A stretch of DNA of 64,000 bases from Fibrobacter sp. (GCA_024398815.1 JAKSIL010000017.1:1-64000); one strand, 5' to 3'; shown: positions 47,008 to 57,076, counted from the first letter of the stretch. Notes: a model not told the origin generated them from the sequence alone. A program made the numbers and translations.

Positions 47008-47874
47008 ATGGCGGGAATTATTCGATTTGCACCTAGCCCGACGGGCTACCTTCATGAAGGGCATCTGCTTTCGGCCCTTTACGTGTGGGCCGCCGCAAAA
47101 AAGTGGAACTTAAAGATCCACCTGCGAATCGAAGACCATGACCAAGGACGAGCACGCCCAGAATACATCCAGAGCATTTTTGAAGACCTCTCGTGGTTCG
47201 GCTTCAAGTGGGATTCCCAAAGCATCCAAAGCGCTCGCAACGACATCTACACTGCAGCCTTGGAAAAACTCAAACGACAAAATTTAGTTTATCCGTGCTA
47301 TTGCAGCCGCAGACAACTCGAAGAGGAAAATCCCAAAAGCGAAACAGGAGAAATTGTCTACCAAGGGAAATGCCGCACTTTAAACGAAATCGCTTCTGAC
47401 GTTCCTCACAACTTGAGAGTCGTCGTTCCAGACAAAATCATTCATTGGCACGACCTTCGAATGGGCGATTTCGACGAGAATCCAAAAATACAATGCGGGG
47501 ATTTCCCTATCAAGGATAGGGACGGCCAATGGACCTACCAGTTCGCCGTATGCGTGGACGATATCGAAGACGGCATCACCCATGTAGTTCGCGGAGAGGA
47601 CATTAGAAGCTCAACTGCCAGGCAGGTTGCCCTGATGCAGATTTTAGGAAGGCGAGAACCGCCAATATACCTGCACCACGCACTTATCGTCGATGCCTCC
47701 GGCAAAAAGCTCTCCAAGCGCGAAAAAGCGCACAGTTTGCGACAGGATATCGATGCAGGGATTTCTCCCGAAGAAATTCTTGGAAAGTTATGCCAAAAGG
47801 CCGGTTTACAAGACTCTTTTGTTCAGATTTCTTTACAAAACGCTATAAACCTAGTCGCAGCCAGCATTCCGTAA
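47008..47874 (+). CDS. gluQ: Glutamyl-Q tRNA(Asp) synthetase
   Basis: Attaches glutamate to queuosine at position 34 of tRNA(Asp). The 288-aa protein is a GluRS catalytic domain without the anticodon-binding part: FAPSPTGYLHEGH (the HIGH region, ~8-20), RIEDHDQGR (~42), and KKLSKREKAH (KMSKS-type loop, ~232). CYCSRRQL with YQGKC supplies the Cys-Cys-Tyr-Cys zinc ligands that mark GluQ enzymes. Start ATG 47008 directly follows a TATATT-6 promoter. Q-modification is thus expected in this organism. Followed by the pseudo-helicase gene 32 bases later, which has its own -10. Confidence 0.93.
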   Translation: MAGIIRFAPSPTGYLHEGHLLSALYVWAAAKKWNLKIHLRIEDHDQGRARPEYIQSIFEDLSWFGFKWDSQSIQSARNDIYTAALEKLKRQNLVYPCYCSRRQLEEENPKSETGEIVYQGKCRTLNEIASDVPHNLRVVVPDKIIHWHDLRMGDFDENPKIQCGDFPIKDRDGQWTYQFAVCVDDIEDGITHVVRGEDIRSSTARQVALMQILGRREPPIYLHHALIVDASGKKLSKREKAHSLRQDIDAGISPEEILGKLCQKAGLQDSFVQISLQNAINLVAASIP

Positions 47875-47900
47875 ACAAATGATGCAAAATAAGTTATATT
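47872..47900 (+). promoter_or_regulatory. Candidate promoter of the 1365-aa gene (probable leaderless mRNA)
   Basis: TAAACA (47872-47877), 17 bases, TATATT (47895-47900), 6 bases, ATG at 47907. The -35 overlaps the gluQ stop codon. Confidence 0.5.
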
Positions 47901-47906
47901 CAGAAC

Positions 47907-50900
47907 ATGCAGCACGCATCAGTTTCATCGTCCATTCTTAAGATTTGCCAAGAAGCCGCTCTTTTTGATTCCAAAGACCGTCTTCTCAACTTCCAGACGA
48001 AAAGCGAATACCAAACGCCTTTAATGCTGGAACCCGGAGACCAGTTCTACGAAAAGTGGCGACTGAACAACAGTCCCATTTCATTTGACCATTTCTTATC
48101 GGATGCAAAGACCTTATCGGCAACTCAAAAAGAAGAAGTGAGGACTCGCTTCTTCAAGGTTATCGAAGAAAAGAACGACGATTTTGGAAAAACTGACCTT
48201 TACCTGGTGCTAGGCTTTTTAAAATGGGAAGGGAACGCGCTTGCGCCGATACTTTTTGTACCGCTCGATTTTGACCCCAAGACAAAATCCCTGACGCTTT
48301 CAAACCGCACCCCCATCGAAAACATCATCCTTCGTGAAAGACTCAAGGATTCTTACACGCTGCCGACTGTCGAAGAAGCGACAATCAACGGGGAATTCAG
48401 CATACTCCTCTATTTTTCGCTTTTTGAAAAAGCCATCGTGCAAGAGCGCAGCTGGAAATTTACAAGGCACGGACTGTGCCTCGCCTTCTTCAACACCGAT
48501 AGACTGCGACTGAAAAAATCGTTGGAACGAGGAATCGACGAAAAGAAACTGGAGAATTCCTCGTTCTTCAACTCCCTCTTAGGGCCTGACGGATTCCAGA
48601 TAAGGGAATCGGCATTTGAAGATGCCGACGTCGACCAGGTGTTCAATCCTATTGACCATCATTTTTTGTACACGACTGATTCCCACACTACGAAAGTGAC
48701 CGTGGACGCTTTGGACGACGAAGTCCATGCCTACGCCGTCCAAGCATTGCCCGGCACTCAAAAGATGAAGCTCACGGCAAACATTGTCGCCGAATCCGTC
48801 GCAAACAAGAAAAGTACTTTGGTCGTTGCCAGAAGAGCCGTTTCGAAAAGTTCCTTCTGCAATCACTGGAGCCCGATGTTCCGATCGTTCAACGGCCCCG
48901 AACGGGCTGAGCTGGAACCCGAGCTTCGCAGCATGCGAGATTCGCTCAGCAAATACTACCACATGGTCAACTCCAAGGTAAAGCCGGCAAACGTCAGACT
49001 GTCGACCATCCTTTCGGAAATGTCCTTGTTTGCATCCACGAAAACAAGATTCCCAGAAAAAATCTTCCGCGAAGCTGCTGAATTCGACTTCAATTCCTAT
49101 CAAAAAGCAAGCCAGCTAATTAACGAAATTCTTCACATATTCTTTGAAGAACAAGGAGCCGAGGCTCGCCAGATTTTTTCAAAAATCAAAGTAGCCTCAT
49201 TAGATAAGGAACTGCGCCAGGAAATCGAAAATCATTTGCAGTATGCTGCAAAGACTGTCGAACAAATAAAGCCCCTTATCGATACCTTTTCCAAGGCAGG
49301 GCTTTTTCCGACAGGCGTGTATATTTCGGGTCTCGACGAAATCATGGAGCGTATACAGGAGAACTTTGACGAGAACACTCCTACCTACGACCAGTGGGAA
49401 CTCAAGTCCAACAACTGGCAAGCCTACCGCGACTCCCTAAAGGCTTTGCCCGAAGCCGGGGACAAGTGGGTCCGTTACCGTAGACAGACATCCGACATCT
49501 ACACCGATGCTGCCGTCGACGAAAACATCATGTCGATTCGCGAGGAATTCGCAGAGAGCCTGAAGGCAACCCTCAAGGGCTTGTCTGACCATTACAGGAC
49601 CTCGCGTAAGCAATTGCTCAAGTTGTTCAAGAATCCTAAATCCATCAAAACGGATGCAGAACTTCTGGACCTGGTCGACACTCTCATTGAGCTTCAAGAA
49701 AACAAGCGCGCCTACAAGGACACGTCGGTCCTCGGAAACCACCTCCTAGGCAGAGACTGGCTTTTCGAAAGGTCCAATTGGGTCGAGTTGAACGCCAAGA
49801 TAACCTACTTGTTCGACTTCCGCGAAGCCCACAAGCGCGACCCGCAGTTGGACCTCCTTCTGCAAATTCTTGAAAACTGGCACGACATAAGAGAGCTTCA
49901 ACCGCAATTCAAGGATTTTGTCAAGGCAATCAAGAACCTGTCGGAATCCATCCAGTTCCTGTCCAAGGAACTGTGCATAGAAACGCCGCTTGAAAGTTTA
50001 AGCATAGACAAATGGTCCGACGAGCTCCAGCAATGGAACGACAAGTGGAGTTTGTTCGACAAGCACCTCACCATAAACGGCAAATGCAACAAGCTTGCAG
50101 AAATGGGATGCATCGAATTAGCGGCAAACCTTAAGGAAACCAACATTGCGAACAACGAACTGGGCAAGGCATTCTCGCACTACTGGTGCGCTTCGCAAAT
50201 TCAGGTCGTTACAAAAACATGTCCGGACATGTTCGCCATTTCTGCAAAGGACCGCGCCAAGAAAAGCAAGGACTACCGAAACCTCTTGGACCAATTCTGC
50301 AACGCGAACTTCCGCGATGTTCATGAACTCGTCAAGAGCGATCCAAGTCTACTTACAGTGAAGTTCGCCAACGAAGTTTACGACTTCAGCAAAGACGAAC
50401 ACTTTGACTTAGCCATCATTCTGGACGCCGACTGCATTACTGTCGCCGAAGCCATCCCGCTAATTTGCACGGCAGATAAAGTCATTTTCATTGGCGACCC
50501 GCACATGCCAGCCCTTGAACCTTTGACCAGGGATGCCAATGCCAACGTCATTCCAAGGCACACGACGTTCTACTTGGAAAACATTCTTGCGGCATGCCTA
50601 CGCACAGGCATCCCCACACGCGAACTGAGGTTTACCGACAATTACAACGACAACAACCTTGTCTATTTCGCCAACAATAAATTCTACAACAATAGTCTAA
50701 AGCAGTTCCCTCGTCCAAACAGAGACAAGTCCCACAGCGAATCGCTCAAGATTTCTGCAGACAAGGTTGCCGCTGTAGCCCAAGCCGCGATACACCACGC
50801 GGAACGCCGCCCCGGCCAAACACTAGGCATTGTTGTATTCAACGAAGCCTGTATTCCGCAAATTGAATCCTCCATAAGAAGTCTGGTCATCGAAAATCCG

Positions 50901-52004
50901 AATTTGGGACGTTTCTTTGAACAAAGTAACCCCCTCACGAAATTCTTCATCAAGACGCCCGAAAGGGCTGTCGACAGATTCCGCGATGTCATTTTCGTCT
51001 GCGCCGAACCTGAAAGCGGCATAAGCGGAGAACGCAAACTGGCAGTTTGTTCAACGCTCGCCAAGCAAGAACTGCAGGTATTCATTTCGGAAGCCGAAAT
51101 CAACAAACAAAAGACATCCAAGGCGAACCTGTTCTGGGATTGGCTTTTACACTTGCAAAAGCACGACAACATCAGCACACTCGACTCCCACACTTCGGAA
51201 AGTCCTTTGCGCGAACCCATCATGGACGCCTTGCTTGCGCAAAACATCATCTTGGAAACATGCTACGGTCCCAACGGCATTTCCGTTGGTCCTGTAGTCG
51301 TCGACGCCAACAACTCGAAACGATTCCTTGCCGTCATTGAAGACGACTGCACTACGGATAAGTTTAGGGAATCCATAGAAGACCGCGAATACATACGCCC
51401 CGTACACATGAAACAGCTGGGCTGGAAAATTCTCAATATCTGGACTCCGATTTGGTTTACCGCCAACGAGGATGAAGTAAGCCATCTTCAAACAACTATT
51501 TCCATCGAACAGAGCGTCGCTCCTCCGCCACCAGACGAAAGCGAAGAAGAAAAGGAAAACATCTTCGACGAACCTCAGTTCAAGGTTACGCCGTATGTCG
51601 TCACCCATCCGAAAATCGAAGGGACATCTCACGACAAGCCCATCATGGAGCTTTCTGCGGCCTCCATCATCGTACAGCTCAAGTTCTACGTCGACAAGGA
51701 ATCCCCCATCCACGAAGAACTCCTGCTGCAGAGAATTCTGGAACTGCACCATGTAGACAGAGCAGGCCCCATGCTGATGAAAGTCTTGAGCGAAGCTGTA
51801 AAGCAAGGTTTCCAAAGCCAAAAATTCATAAAGACAGGCAAGTTCTTCTACTCGACAAAGAATACGCCCGCAGTACTTAGGGACCGCAGCCAAAGGCCTC
51901 AAAGCGAACGAAAGCTCATGTATGTTTCGCCCGAAGAACGAGCCCTTATACCGTCTAAAACAGACGAGCACACCATAAGGCAGATTCTCGGACTCCTAGA
52001 ATAA
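47907..52004 (+). CDS. DUF4011 / SF1 helicase / Vsr-like nuclease / DUF3320 family protein with degenerate catalytic motifs (pseudo-helicase, 1365 aa)
   Basis: Architecture matches the large helicase-nucleases often found in defence islands. Residues ~10-230 fit DUF4011 (DRLLNFQ, LYLVLGFLKWEG, APILFVPLD). The helicase core starts near 270, with an ~550-aa insertion. However: Walker A (normally GPPGTGKS) reads ALPGTQKMK (~279); motif II (normally DEAS) reads LDADCIT (~838); motif III (normally GDPKQLPP) reads GDPHMPALEP (~862); motif VI (normally NVAVTRAR) reads AVCSTLAK (~1045). The Vsr-like nuclease segment (~1102-1165) keeps IEDD (normally IECD) and LGWKILNIW but loses the IDL aspartate (VGPVV). 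DUF3320 follows (~1250-1325), then MYVSPEERALI. The 4.1-kb frame is intact, so it is not a decayed pseudogene. Likely a non-catalytic scaffold, nucleic-acid binder or regulator; function is inference. Leaderless-type start; terminator follows. Confidence 0.8.
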   Translation: MQHASVSSSILKICQEAALFDSKDRLLNFQTKSEYQTPLMLEPGDQFYEKWRLNNSPISFDHFLSDAKTLSATQKEEVRTRFFKVIEEKNDDFGKTDLYLVLGFLKWEGNALAPILFVPLDFDPKTKSLTLSNRTPIENIILRERLKDSYTLPTVEEATINGEFSILLYFSLFEKAIVQERSWKFTRHGLCLAFFNTDRLRLKKSLERGIDEKKLENSSFFNSLLGPDGFQIRESAFEDADVDQVFNPIDHHFLYTTDSHTTKVTVDALDDEVHAYAVQALPGTQKMKLTANIVAESVANKKSTLVVARRAVSKSSFCNHWSPMFRSFNGPERAELEPELRSMRDSLSKYYHMVNSKVKPANVRLSTILSEMSLFASTKTRFPEKIFREAAEFDFNSYQKASQLINEILHIFFEEQGAEARQIFSKIKVASLDKELRQEIENHLQYAAKTVEQIKPLIDTFSKAGLFPTGVYISGLDEIMERIQENFDENTPTYDQWELKSNNWQAYRDSLKALPEAGDKWVRYRRQTSDIYTDAAVDENIMSIREEFAESLKATLKGLSDHYRTSRKQLLKLFKNPKSIKTDAELLDLVDTLIELQENKRAYKDTSVLGNHLLGRDWLFERSNWVELNAKITYLFDFREAHKRDPQLDLLLQILENWHDIRELQPQFKDFVKAIKNLSESIQFLSKELCIETPLESLSIDKWSDELQQWNDKWSLFDKHLTINGKCNKLAEMGCIELAANLKETNIANNELGKAFSHYWCASQIQVVTKTCPDMFAISAKDRAKKSKDYRNLLDQFCNANFRDVHELVKSDPSLLTVKFANEVYDFSKDEHFDLAIILDADCITVAEAIPLICTADKVIFIGDPHMPALEPLTRDANANVIPRHTTFYLENILAACLRTGIPTRELRFTDNYNDNNLVYFANNKFYNNSLKQFPRPNRDKSHSESLKISADKVAAVAQAAIHHAERRPGQTLGIVVFNEACIPQIESSIRSLVIENPNLGRFFEQSNPLTKFFIKTPERAVDRFRDVIFVCAEPESGISGERKLAVCSTLAKQELQVFISEAEINKQKTSKANLFWDWLLHLQKHDNISTLDSHTSESPLREPIMDALLAQNIILETCYGPNGISVGPVVVDANNSKRFLAVIEDDCTTDKFRESIEDREYIRPVHMKQLGWKILNIWTPIWFTANEDEVSHLQTTISIEQSVAPPPPDESEEEKENIFDEPQFKVTPYVVTHPKIEGTSHDKPIMELSAASIIVQLKFYVDKESPIHEELLLQRILELHHVDRAGPMLMKVLSEAVKQGFQSQKFIKTGKFFYSTKNTPAVLRDRSQRPQSERKLMYVSPEERALIPSKTDEHTIRQILGLLE

Positions 52005-52020
52005 GCTTCATAAACAAAAA

Positions 52021-52053
52021 GCCAAACCTTCAAACGAGGTTTGGCTTTTTTTT
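52021..52053. terminator. Bidirectional rho-independent terminator
   Basis: GCCAAACC (52021-52028), 9-base loop, GGTTTGGC (52038-52045) then eight T; on the other strand TTTTTG follows. It lies between the convergent 1365-aa and SPOR genes and can serve both. Confidence 0.92.
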
Positions 52054-52068
52054 AAAGATATATACAAA

Positions 52069-52476
52069 CTAGCGAATTTTCACGACAAAAGCGTTAATGT
52101 TGTATGCAGAGAGTTCACGAGCCTTGTCGTCGGCAGCCTTCTTGGTAGTCCATCCACCGCCGCGCAACTTGTAGAAGGGAGCGTCGAACACCACCTGTAT
52201 GGCGAATCCAGTACTTGCCGCAATCTGGGCTCTACGGCGCTGGGCGGCATCGAAGTCAGCCACGGCTTCGAACTGAAGCATATAGTAGCCGTCGGAGGCT
52301 TTGCCTTTCGAAGCATTCTTGGCGACAGCCGCGTCATTCACTTTGGAAGTGTCGCGCAAGGAAGAATTGAGTTCAGGCTTATATTCCTTGCCACGGAAAA
52401 GGCTGTCGAGATCGGTTGGCTCACCCGCCCAAGTCAGGGCGCACAATAAAGCAGCTATAGTCAAAATCTTTTGCAT
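52069..52476 (-). CDS. Secreted SPOR-domain protein (135 aa)
   Basis: MQKILTIAALLCALTWAGE is a signal peptide. Residues ~62-135 (YYMLQFEAVADFDAAQRRRA, FYKLRGGGWTTKKAADDKA, NINAFVVKIR) have the strand-helix-strand repeat of SPOR domains, which bind denuded peptidoglycan glycan strands, often at the division site. The protein therefore probably resides in the periplasm at the cell wall. There is no Shine-Dalgarno sequence; TAAATT lies 6 bases before the ATG, the leaderless arrangement seen elsewhere here. It stands alone between two terminators. Confidence 0.85.
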   Translation of the reverse strand: MQKILTIAALLCALTWAGEPTDLDSLFRGKEYKPELNSSLRDTSKVNDAAVAKNASKGKASDGYYMLQFEAVADFDAAQRRRAQIAASTGFAIQVVFDAPFYKLRGGGWTTKKAADDKARELSAYNINAFVVKIR

Positions 52477-52487
52477 GTCTAAAATTT

Positions 52488-52516
52488 AAAAAAAAGAGTT
52501 CCCTTTGCGGGAACTC
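52488..52516 (-). terminator. Rho-independent terminator after the fibro-slime gene
   Basis: Minus strand: GAGTTCCC, 5-base loop, GGGAACTC (perfect 8 bp), then eight T. Confidence 0.93.
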
Positions 52517-52543
52517 TTTTAAAAGTTTTAAGCGTTAAGTCAA

Positions 52544-55500
52544 TTACTTGATTCGGCCATGGCCACGGCGAACACCCCAGACTTCGGTCAAGGACTTCTT
52601 CTTCTGCTTGCCATGCTTGTCTAGCTTGACGTAGGACTCGTACTTGGTGATGTAGGCTCCAGAGGCGACCAAGCGGCCCTTATCAGAAAGGAGGTTCCAA
52701 GCCACGTAGAAGTTCTTCGGATTCTTGACGCAGTCTTCGCCGCCAAAGAATTCCTGGCCGAATTCATCCTTGTTGTACTTGTCAACGCAATAGACCTTGC
52801 CAGAGACATGGGCGACGCCATTGCCAAGGTTGGTGAAGTAGTCAACCGTGTAATGGAATTCAACCTTGTCCTTGTCTACATAATCCGGAGAGTTCGGGTC
52901 GGTGTATTCGACCTGGGAGTTGATAAGAGCACCCATGTCGCATTCCACGAAGTGACCCAAGGTGTACGGATACTTGGTCTTGACATGACCAATATCCCTC
53001 GTGGTGGAAACAGGATAAACCTGAACGACCGGAGTATTGGCAGGAATCGGATCGGGGTTGGTTTCGGTGAAGTTGATGGTGTTCACGTCGACCTTAGCTT
53101 CACCCACAACCGGCACCCACGGGCTGGGCAGACGATCAGTGGAGCTGTAATCCGTCGGAGAGTTCCAGTTAGGACCAGCACCGACACGGATGGTATCCTT
53201 GCCCATGCTGTTGATTTCAGCAGTATCGGACCACACGAGGGCATCGGCACGGAAGCGGACATAGTCACCCACGTGCGGAGTCGGATTGTTCTTGGAAGTA
53301 TTGTTGTAGCGCAAGCTTATGGTATCCTGCTTGTCCTGCGGCTTACCGGGAGAATTGGAGTTCCTGTAGCGAGCGGCACCTTCCTCGGCAGTCGTTGCAG
53401 AGTTCAGATAGTAGCTGAAAGCTTCCTGAGCGACATCGGATGCAAGCACCTTAGCCGGTTCGGAGAGGATGATAGTCACCTTGTCGATGGTACCGTCTTC
53501 GTTATCGGCTTCAGAACGAGCGGAGAGGATGATCGGAGCGATACGGTCGGTGATATCACCTTCGAAGCTCTTCGCCACAGACTTGCCCTTATCCACATAG
53601 CTGGCCCAGGAGCTAACGATACCGGCACCTACGGTCTTGACTTCCTTGGAAAGGGCAAGTCCGCCAATTCCAAGGTACGGCTGGCAACGAGTTTCACCCT
53701 TTTCATCGGTGATGTCGCAAACAGCGGCTTCCCTAATCTGGTCCTTATAAATAGGAATAGAATCGCATTCCTTAAACTTGATTGTACCGTCATCCGTACA
53801 AGATTCGGTATCCCACTTCACGAAGACGGAGTCAGGCAACGAGTCCTTATGGAACGGACGGTTGTAGTAGATAGTCAGGGAGTCGCCAATACCGTCAAGA
53901 TATTCCTGGTTTTCGTTGAAGTACGGAGACGGAATATTGTAAGTTCCGGAGGGCTTAGCACCCCTTACGTCAAAGATATCGGTAAGGACCGGATAAGGTA
54001 CAGGCGGTTCCTTGAAATGGAGCGGAGTGTAGGTTGCCGAGGTGAGCTTCGGGTTATCGCCCACGACATGGAGGATTGCCGTACTGTCGGCAGAGGTACC
54101 CGGAGCATATCGATAAGATCTGATGGAGCGAATCGTCACAGAAGCACGTCCGTTGATGAACTGCGTCACTGTACCTTCCTGCAACTGGATGCCCTGGGAA
54201 GTCTGGCTACCGAGGGAGAAGTTGAAGTTGCAGCTATCACACGGAGAGAACGAAGTCCCGTCGGAATTGGGAGACAAGGCCAACAGGTAATAGGTGTAGA
54301 AACTACCCACCCAGAGTTCGTTGGTATCGGCATCGCCAGTCACCTGCTTCGTAGAAGTGGAGTCCTCGACAAAGACAATCTGCGGTGCGTAGAAGCGAAT
54401 CTTCGCCACTCTTGTACGGCCTTCGACGGTCACGTTGTATTCCTGGACAGAATTTTCCATGGCGATGTTCGGGACAGTCACAAAGACCGTATCGACGCCG
54501 GATGCAGGAATGGTACGGGAAGTTCCCGGAACAAGCTGTTCATAGACTTCACTGCCCGTAGTCGGGTCAATGGTCTTGGTATACATGGTAAGACCACCGG
54601 CATTAAGAATATACGTCTGACCGACAGCGGTAGATGCATCTATATCGCAAGGGGTACCATCGGTAGTTTCTTCACCGATAGCAGAAACGTAGATAGGAAC
54701 AAGCTGTTCTGCCATAGCTGCGGCAACGAACTTGTATGTACCGCCAGGAATGGCAACACCGTTGGAGTCGACCGCAATACCGTCCTGGGTAAGCACTTCG
54801 AGGTTACCGCTCACCTTGAACGAAATCTTCACAGGCTTGCCACCGGCACCTTCAACAGAAGCCACCAAGTTGTAACGTCCAGGTCCAAGGCCAGAGAGTT
54901 TGCTCTTGTCAATAACAGGGGTAGACTTATGAGTCAGGTCAATGCCACCATAGTAAACGCTGGTCGGCTGACCAGAAACGAGGTTTTCAGCAATGGTAAC
55001 ACCCTTGGCCGTCTGGATGGTGTAGATAATGTTCTTCGGAATGTCGTCTCCGCACCAGGTCTGCGTTTCGGCACCACCGGCAGCCACTGCTGCGCAGGAA
55101 CCGTCACCGGATTCCGTGTAGCACAGTTCGTATTCAGTCTTGGCACCCTTCTTTGTCGGAATGGATTCCAAGCCGCTGGTCTGCTGGATGTACATGTTCG
55201 TCTTGATACGCACGTTACTCATGTCGGTACGGCGGTCGCAGAAGAAGATGTCGATATCATAGGACTTGCCGGTCACCAAAGCACCGTTTTCACCAGTGAA
55301 CTTGTCGAGGTTCACGGCAGCAGGTGCGGCAAGGTGGGTACCACCCAAGTCCACGGCCAGCACGTTGTCAATGAACACCCAAATATCGTCGTCACCACGG
55401 AAATAGAACATCATGCCCGGACGGAACACGAAGTTGGCGTGGGATTCGAAGCAGTACATCTGATTGTTGTTGCCCTTGATACGGGTGTCCCAAGTAGTAT

Positions 55501-57022
55501 TGTCATAAACGTCGGGATTCGTACCGGAATCGAATTCACCAGCGGATACCGGATAGGAATCGATGTACGGAAGACCTGTGTTCGGGTTCTTGGCGCCCCA
55601 GTTGGCCACGTTACCGAGAGCCTGCTTTGCGGCAGTAGAAATAGAAGTCGCGGTACCGGCGCCATAACTCACGTTGCCGAGCCCGGAGCGAAGGGTTGCA
55701 GCAGTAGCGCAATCGCCTGTGCAGAGGCCGGCCTTGATAGAGTCGGTAAGGTCGTTAAGCGGAGTAAAGGCGCCAGTGGGTTCATTGAAACTGTCGTATT
55801 CCCACAGGCCGTCCTTGGCCAAAGTGAAGGGCACGTCACGGCAATGCTGGAAGTTCACGCCCGGAGTTTCCTTGAACATGGCGTCGAAAGCTTCCTCGCT
55901 AGCAAAGCAACCGCTGGCAGCATTGTACATCGGCTTCTTATAATGGGCGTCAGTCTTATCGGCATGCAGAAGAGTTTTCTTCACAATGCCCGGAGTAACA
56001 CCAATGCAGGGCACGGTGTTCGCCGCACCATTGCCCGGATAGTTGTACTTAGCCGTAGCCACATAGCAACCATTCGAAGCAACCTGAGGATAAGCATCGC
56101 AAGTAAAGGCGCCATGGAGAGATGCGTCGGTATCGTAGAGCAAGGCGGCCAAGGAATAAGCACAAAGGCTCGGATCGGCGACACCGGGGTCGTGGTCATA
56201 AAAGCCCATGTTCAGTTCACCTTCATCGTCCCAAAGGTCAACATCGGGCACAAAATAAAGTTTGTCGGAACCATAAAGGGAGAACATCGTCGGCATATCG
56301 AGAGGCGTAACGTCATCGGCGTTCCAACCGCCGGCACCAATCGCATTTTCAAGATCCGTATCGGTATCCATGAAGACAATCATGTTGCTCGGAGGTTCTT
56401 CGTCGAGCCACATGGCGTAGTACCATCCGCACATTTCGGGGTCAACCGTAAGAGCCTTGCCACTGGCAAACGTTCCATCTGGAGAATACATGGGAACGGA
56501 AGACTTCCAGGCCTTGTCGTTAGGAATGAGCAAATAGAACTTCTTTGCGTTAGGAGGCTCCTTGCCAACAAGGGGTACGGTCGCCTTGTCCGGATTCGGA
56601 GAAATCCAAAGTTCGCCCGTGGCGCGGTTGAAGTCGGCACAGCTGAAGCCGCCCACATCTGTACGCATATTGGCCACGTTCATCTGGGTAGAGCTAATGC
56701 ACTGGTGACCGTTACTGCAATCGTTCGCCGGCGAATCGCCGATGATGAAATCAAGAGCCTGATTCGTACCGCCAATCATGGCAGTACTGATTTCGTACCA
56801 GCCCGCAAATTTCTTGCTAGCCGTAAAGGCCACCTGGTTGCCCCCGGCAACAGCGTATGCACGATTCCAGCCAGTAGGTAGCTTGAGGTAGACAGTACCT
56901 TCGCTGAATGCAGAACAAGTCATAGCGGCGAACGCACCCTGCACCCCTGCAAGGAGCATCGCAAAACCAATTACAAACCCAAACAGGTTAGTCTTTCTTT
57001 TTTTCATAGTGTCTTTATCCAT
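52544..57022 (-). CDS. Fibro-slime domain surface protein (~1492 aa)
   Basis: ATG at 57022 is preceded by GGAG with 7 bases spacing; MDKDTMKKRKTNLFGFVIGF begins the signal peptide, cleaved near AFA. The fibro-slime domain lies at ~480-640: FESHANFVFRPGMMFYF, GDDDIWVFIDNVLAVDLGGTH and YDIDIFFCDRR are its characteristic PA14-like features. Fibro-slime proteins of F. succinogenes have been linked to cellulose binding and the outer membrane. N-terminal to it are domains with many Cys pairs; C-terminal are Ig-like domains (PIILSARSEA...VTIILSEPAKV near 1170) and a final FlgD/Ig-like element (VAWNLLSDKGRLVASGAYI) resembling a type IX sorting domain. The last residues are basic. Single-gene transcript with terminator. 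Confidence 0.92.
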   Translation of the reverse strand: MDKDTMKKRKTNLFGFVIGFAMLLAGVQGAFAAMTCSAFSEGTVYLKLPTGWNRAYAVAGGNQVAFTASKKFAGWYEISTAMIGGTNQALDFIIGDSPANDCSNGHQCISSTQMNVANMRTDVGGFSCADFNRATGELWISPNPDKATVPLVGKEPPNAKKFYLLIPNDKAWKSSVPMYSPDGTFASGKALTVDPEMCGWYYAMWLDEEPPSNMIVFMDTDTDLENAIGAGGWNADDVTPLDMPTMFSLYGSDKLYFVPDVDLWDDEGELNMGFYDHDPGVADPSLCAYSLAALLYDTDASLHGAFTCDAYPQVASNGCYVATAKYNYPGNGAANTVPCIGVTPGIVKKTLLHADKTDAHYKKPMYNAASGCFASEEAFDAMFKETPGVNFQHCRDVPFTLAKDGLWEYDSFNEPTGAFTPLNDLTDSIKAGLCTGDCATAATLRSGLGNVSYGAGTATSISTAAKQALGNVANWGAKNPNTGLPYIDSYPVSAGEFDSGTNPDVYDNTTWDTRIKGNNNQMYCFESHANFVFRPGMMFYFRGDDDIWVFIDNVLAVDLGGTHLAAPAAVNLDKFTGENGALVTGKSYDIDIFFCDRRTDMSNVRIKTNMYIQQTSGLESIPTKKGAKTEYELCYTESGDGSCAAVAAGGAETQTWCGDDIPKNIIYTIQTAKGVTIAENLVSGQPTSVYYGGIDLTHKSTPVIDKSKLSGLGPGRYNLVASVEGAGGKPVKISFKVSGNLEVLTQDGIAVDSNGVAIPGGTYKFVAAAMAEQLVPIYVSAIGEETTDGTPCDIDASTAVGQTYILNAGGLTMYTKTIDPTTGSEVYEQLVPGTSRTIPASGVDTVFVTVPNIAMENSVQEYNVTVEGRTRVAKIRFYAPQIVFVEDSTSTKQVTGDADTNELWVGSFYTYYLLALSPNSDGTSFSPCDSCNFNFSLGSQTSQGIQLQEGTVTQFINGRASVTIRSIRSYRYAPGTSADSTAILHVVGDNPKLTSATYTPLHFKEPPVPYPVLTDIFDVRGAKPSGTYNIPSPYFNENQEYLDGIGDSLTIYYNRPFHKDSLPDSVFVKWDTESCTDDGTIKFKECDSIPIYKDQIREAAVCDITDEKGETRCQPYLGIGGLALSKEVKTVGAGIVSSWASYVDKGKSVAKSFEGDITDRIAPIILSARSEADNEDGTIDKVTIILSEPAKVLASDVAQEAFSYYLNSATTAEEGAARYRNSNSPGKPQDKQDTISLRYNNTSKNNPTPHVGDYVRFRADALVWSDTAEINSMGKDTIRVGAGPNWNSPTDYSSTDRLPSPWVPVVGEAKVDVNTINFTETNPDPIPANTPVVQVYPVSTTRDIGHVKTKYPYTLGHFVECDMGALINSQVEYTDPNSPDYVDKDKVEFHYTVDYFTNLGNGVAHVSGKVYCVDKYNKDEFGQEFFGGEDCVKNPKNFYVAWNLLSDKGRLVASGAYITKYESYVKLDKHGKQKKKSLTEVWGVRRGHGRIK

Positions 57023-57076
57023 TTTGGTTCTCCAGCCAATAGCATATCCAAAGGCACCGGCCCCTGGAGACGCCAC

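Noticed and set aside
47907-52004. Reading the 1365-aa gene as an active defence helicase or as part of a defence island
   Set aside because: Catalytic motifs are degraded and the neighbours (gluQ, SPOR, fibro-slime) are housekeeping or surface genes, with no toxin, methylase or other defence gene in the window.
52808-56881. 1357-codon open frame antisense to the fibro-slime gene
   Set aside because: The opposite strand encodes a clear fibro-slime protein; this frame has no signal, domain or ribosome binding site.
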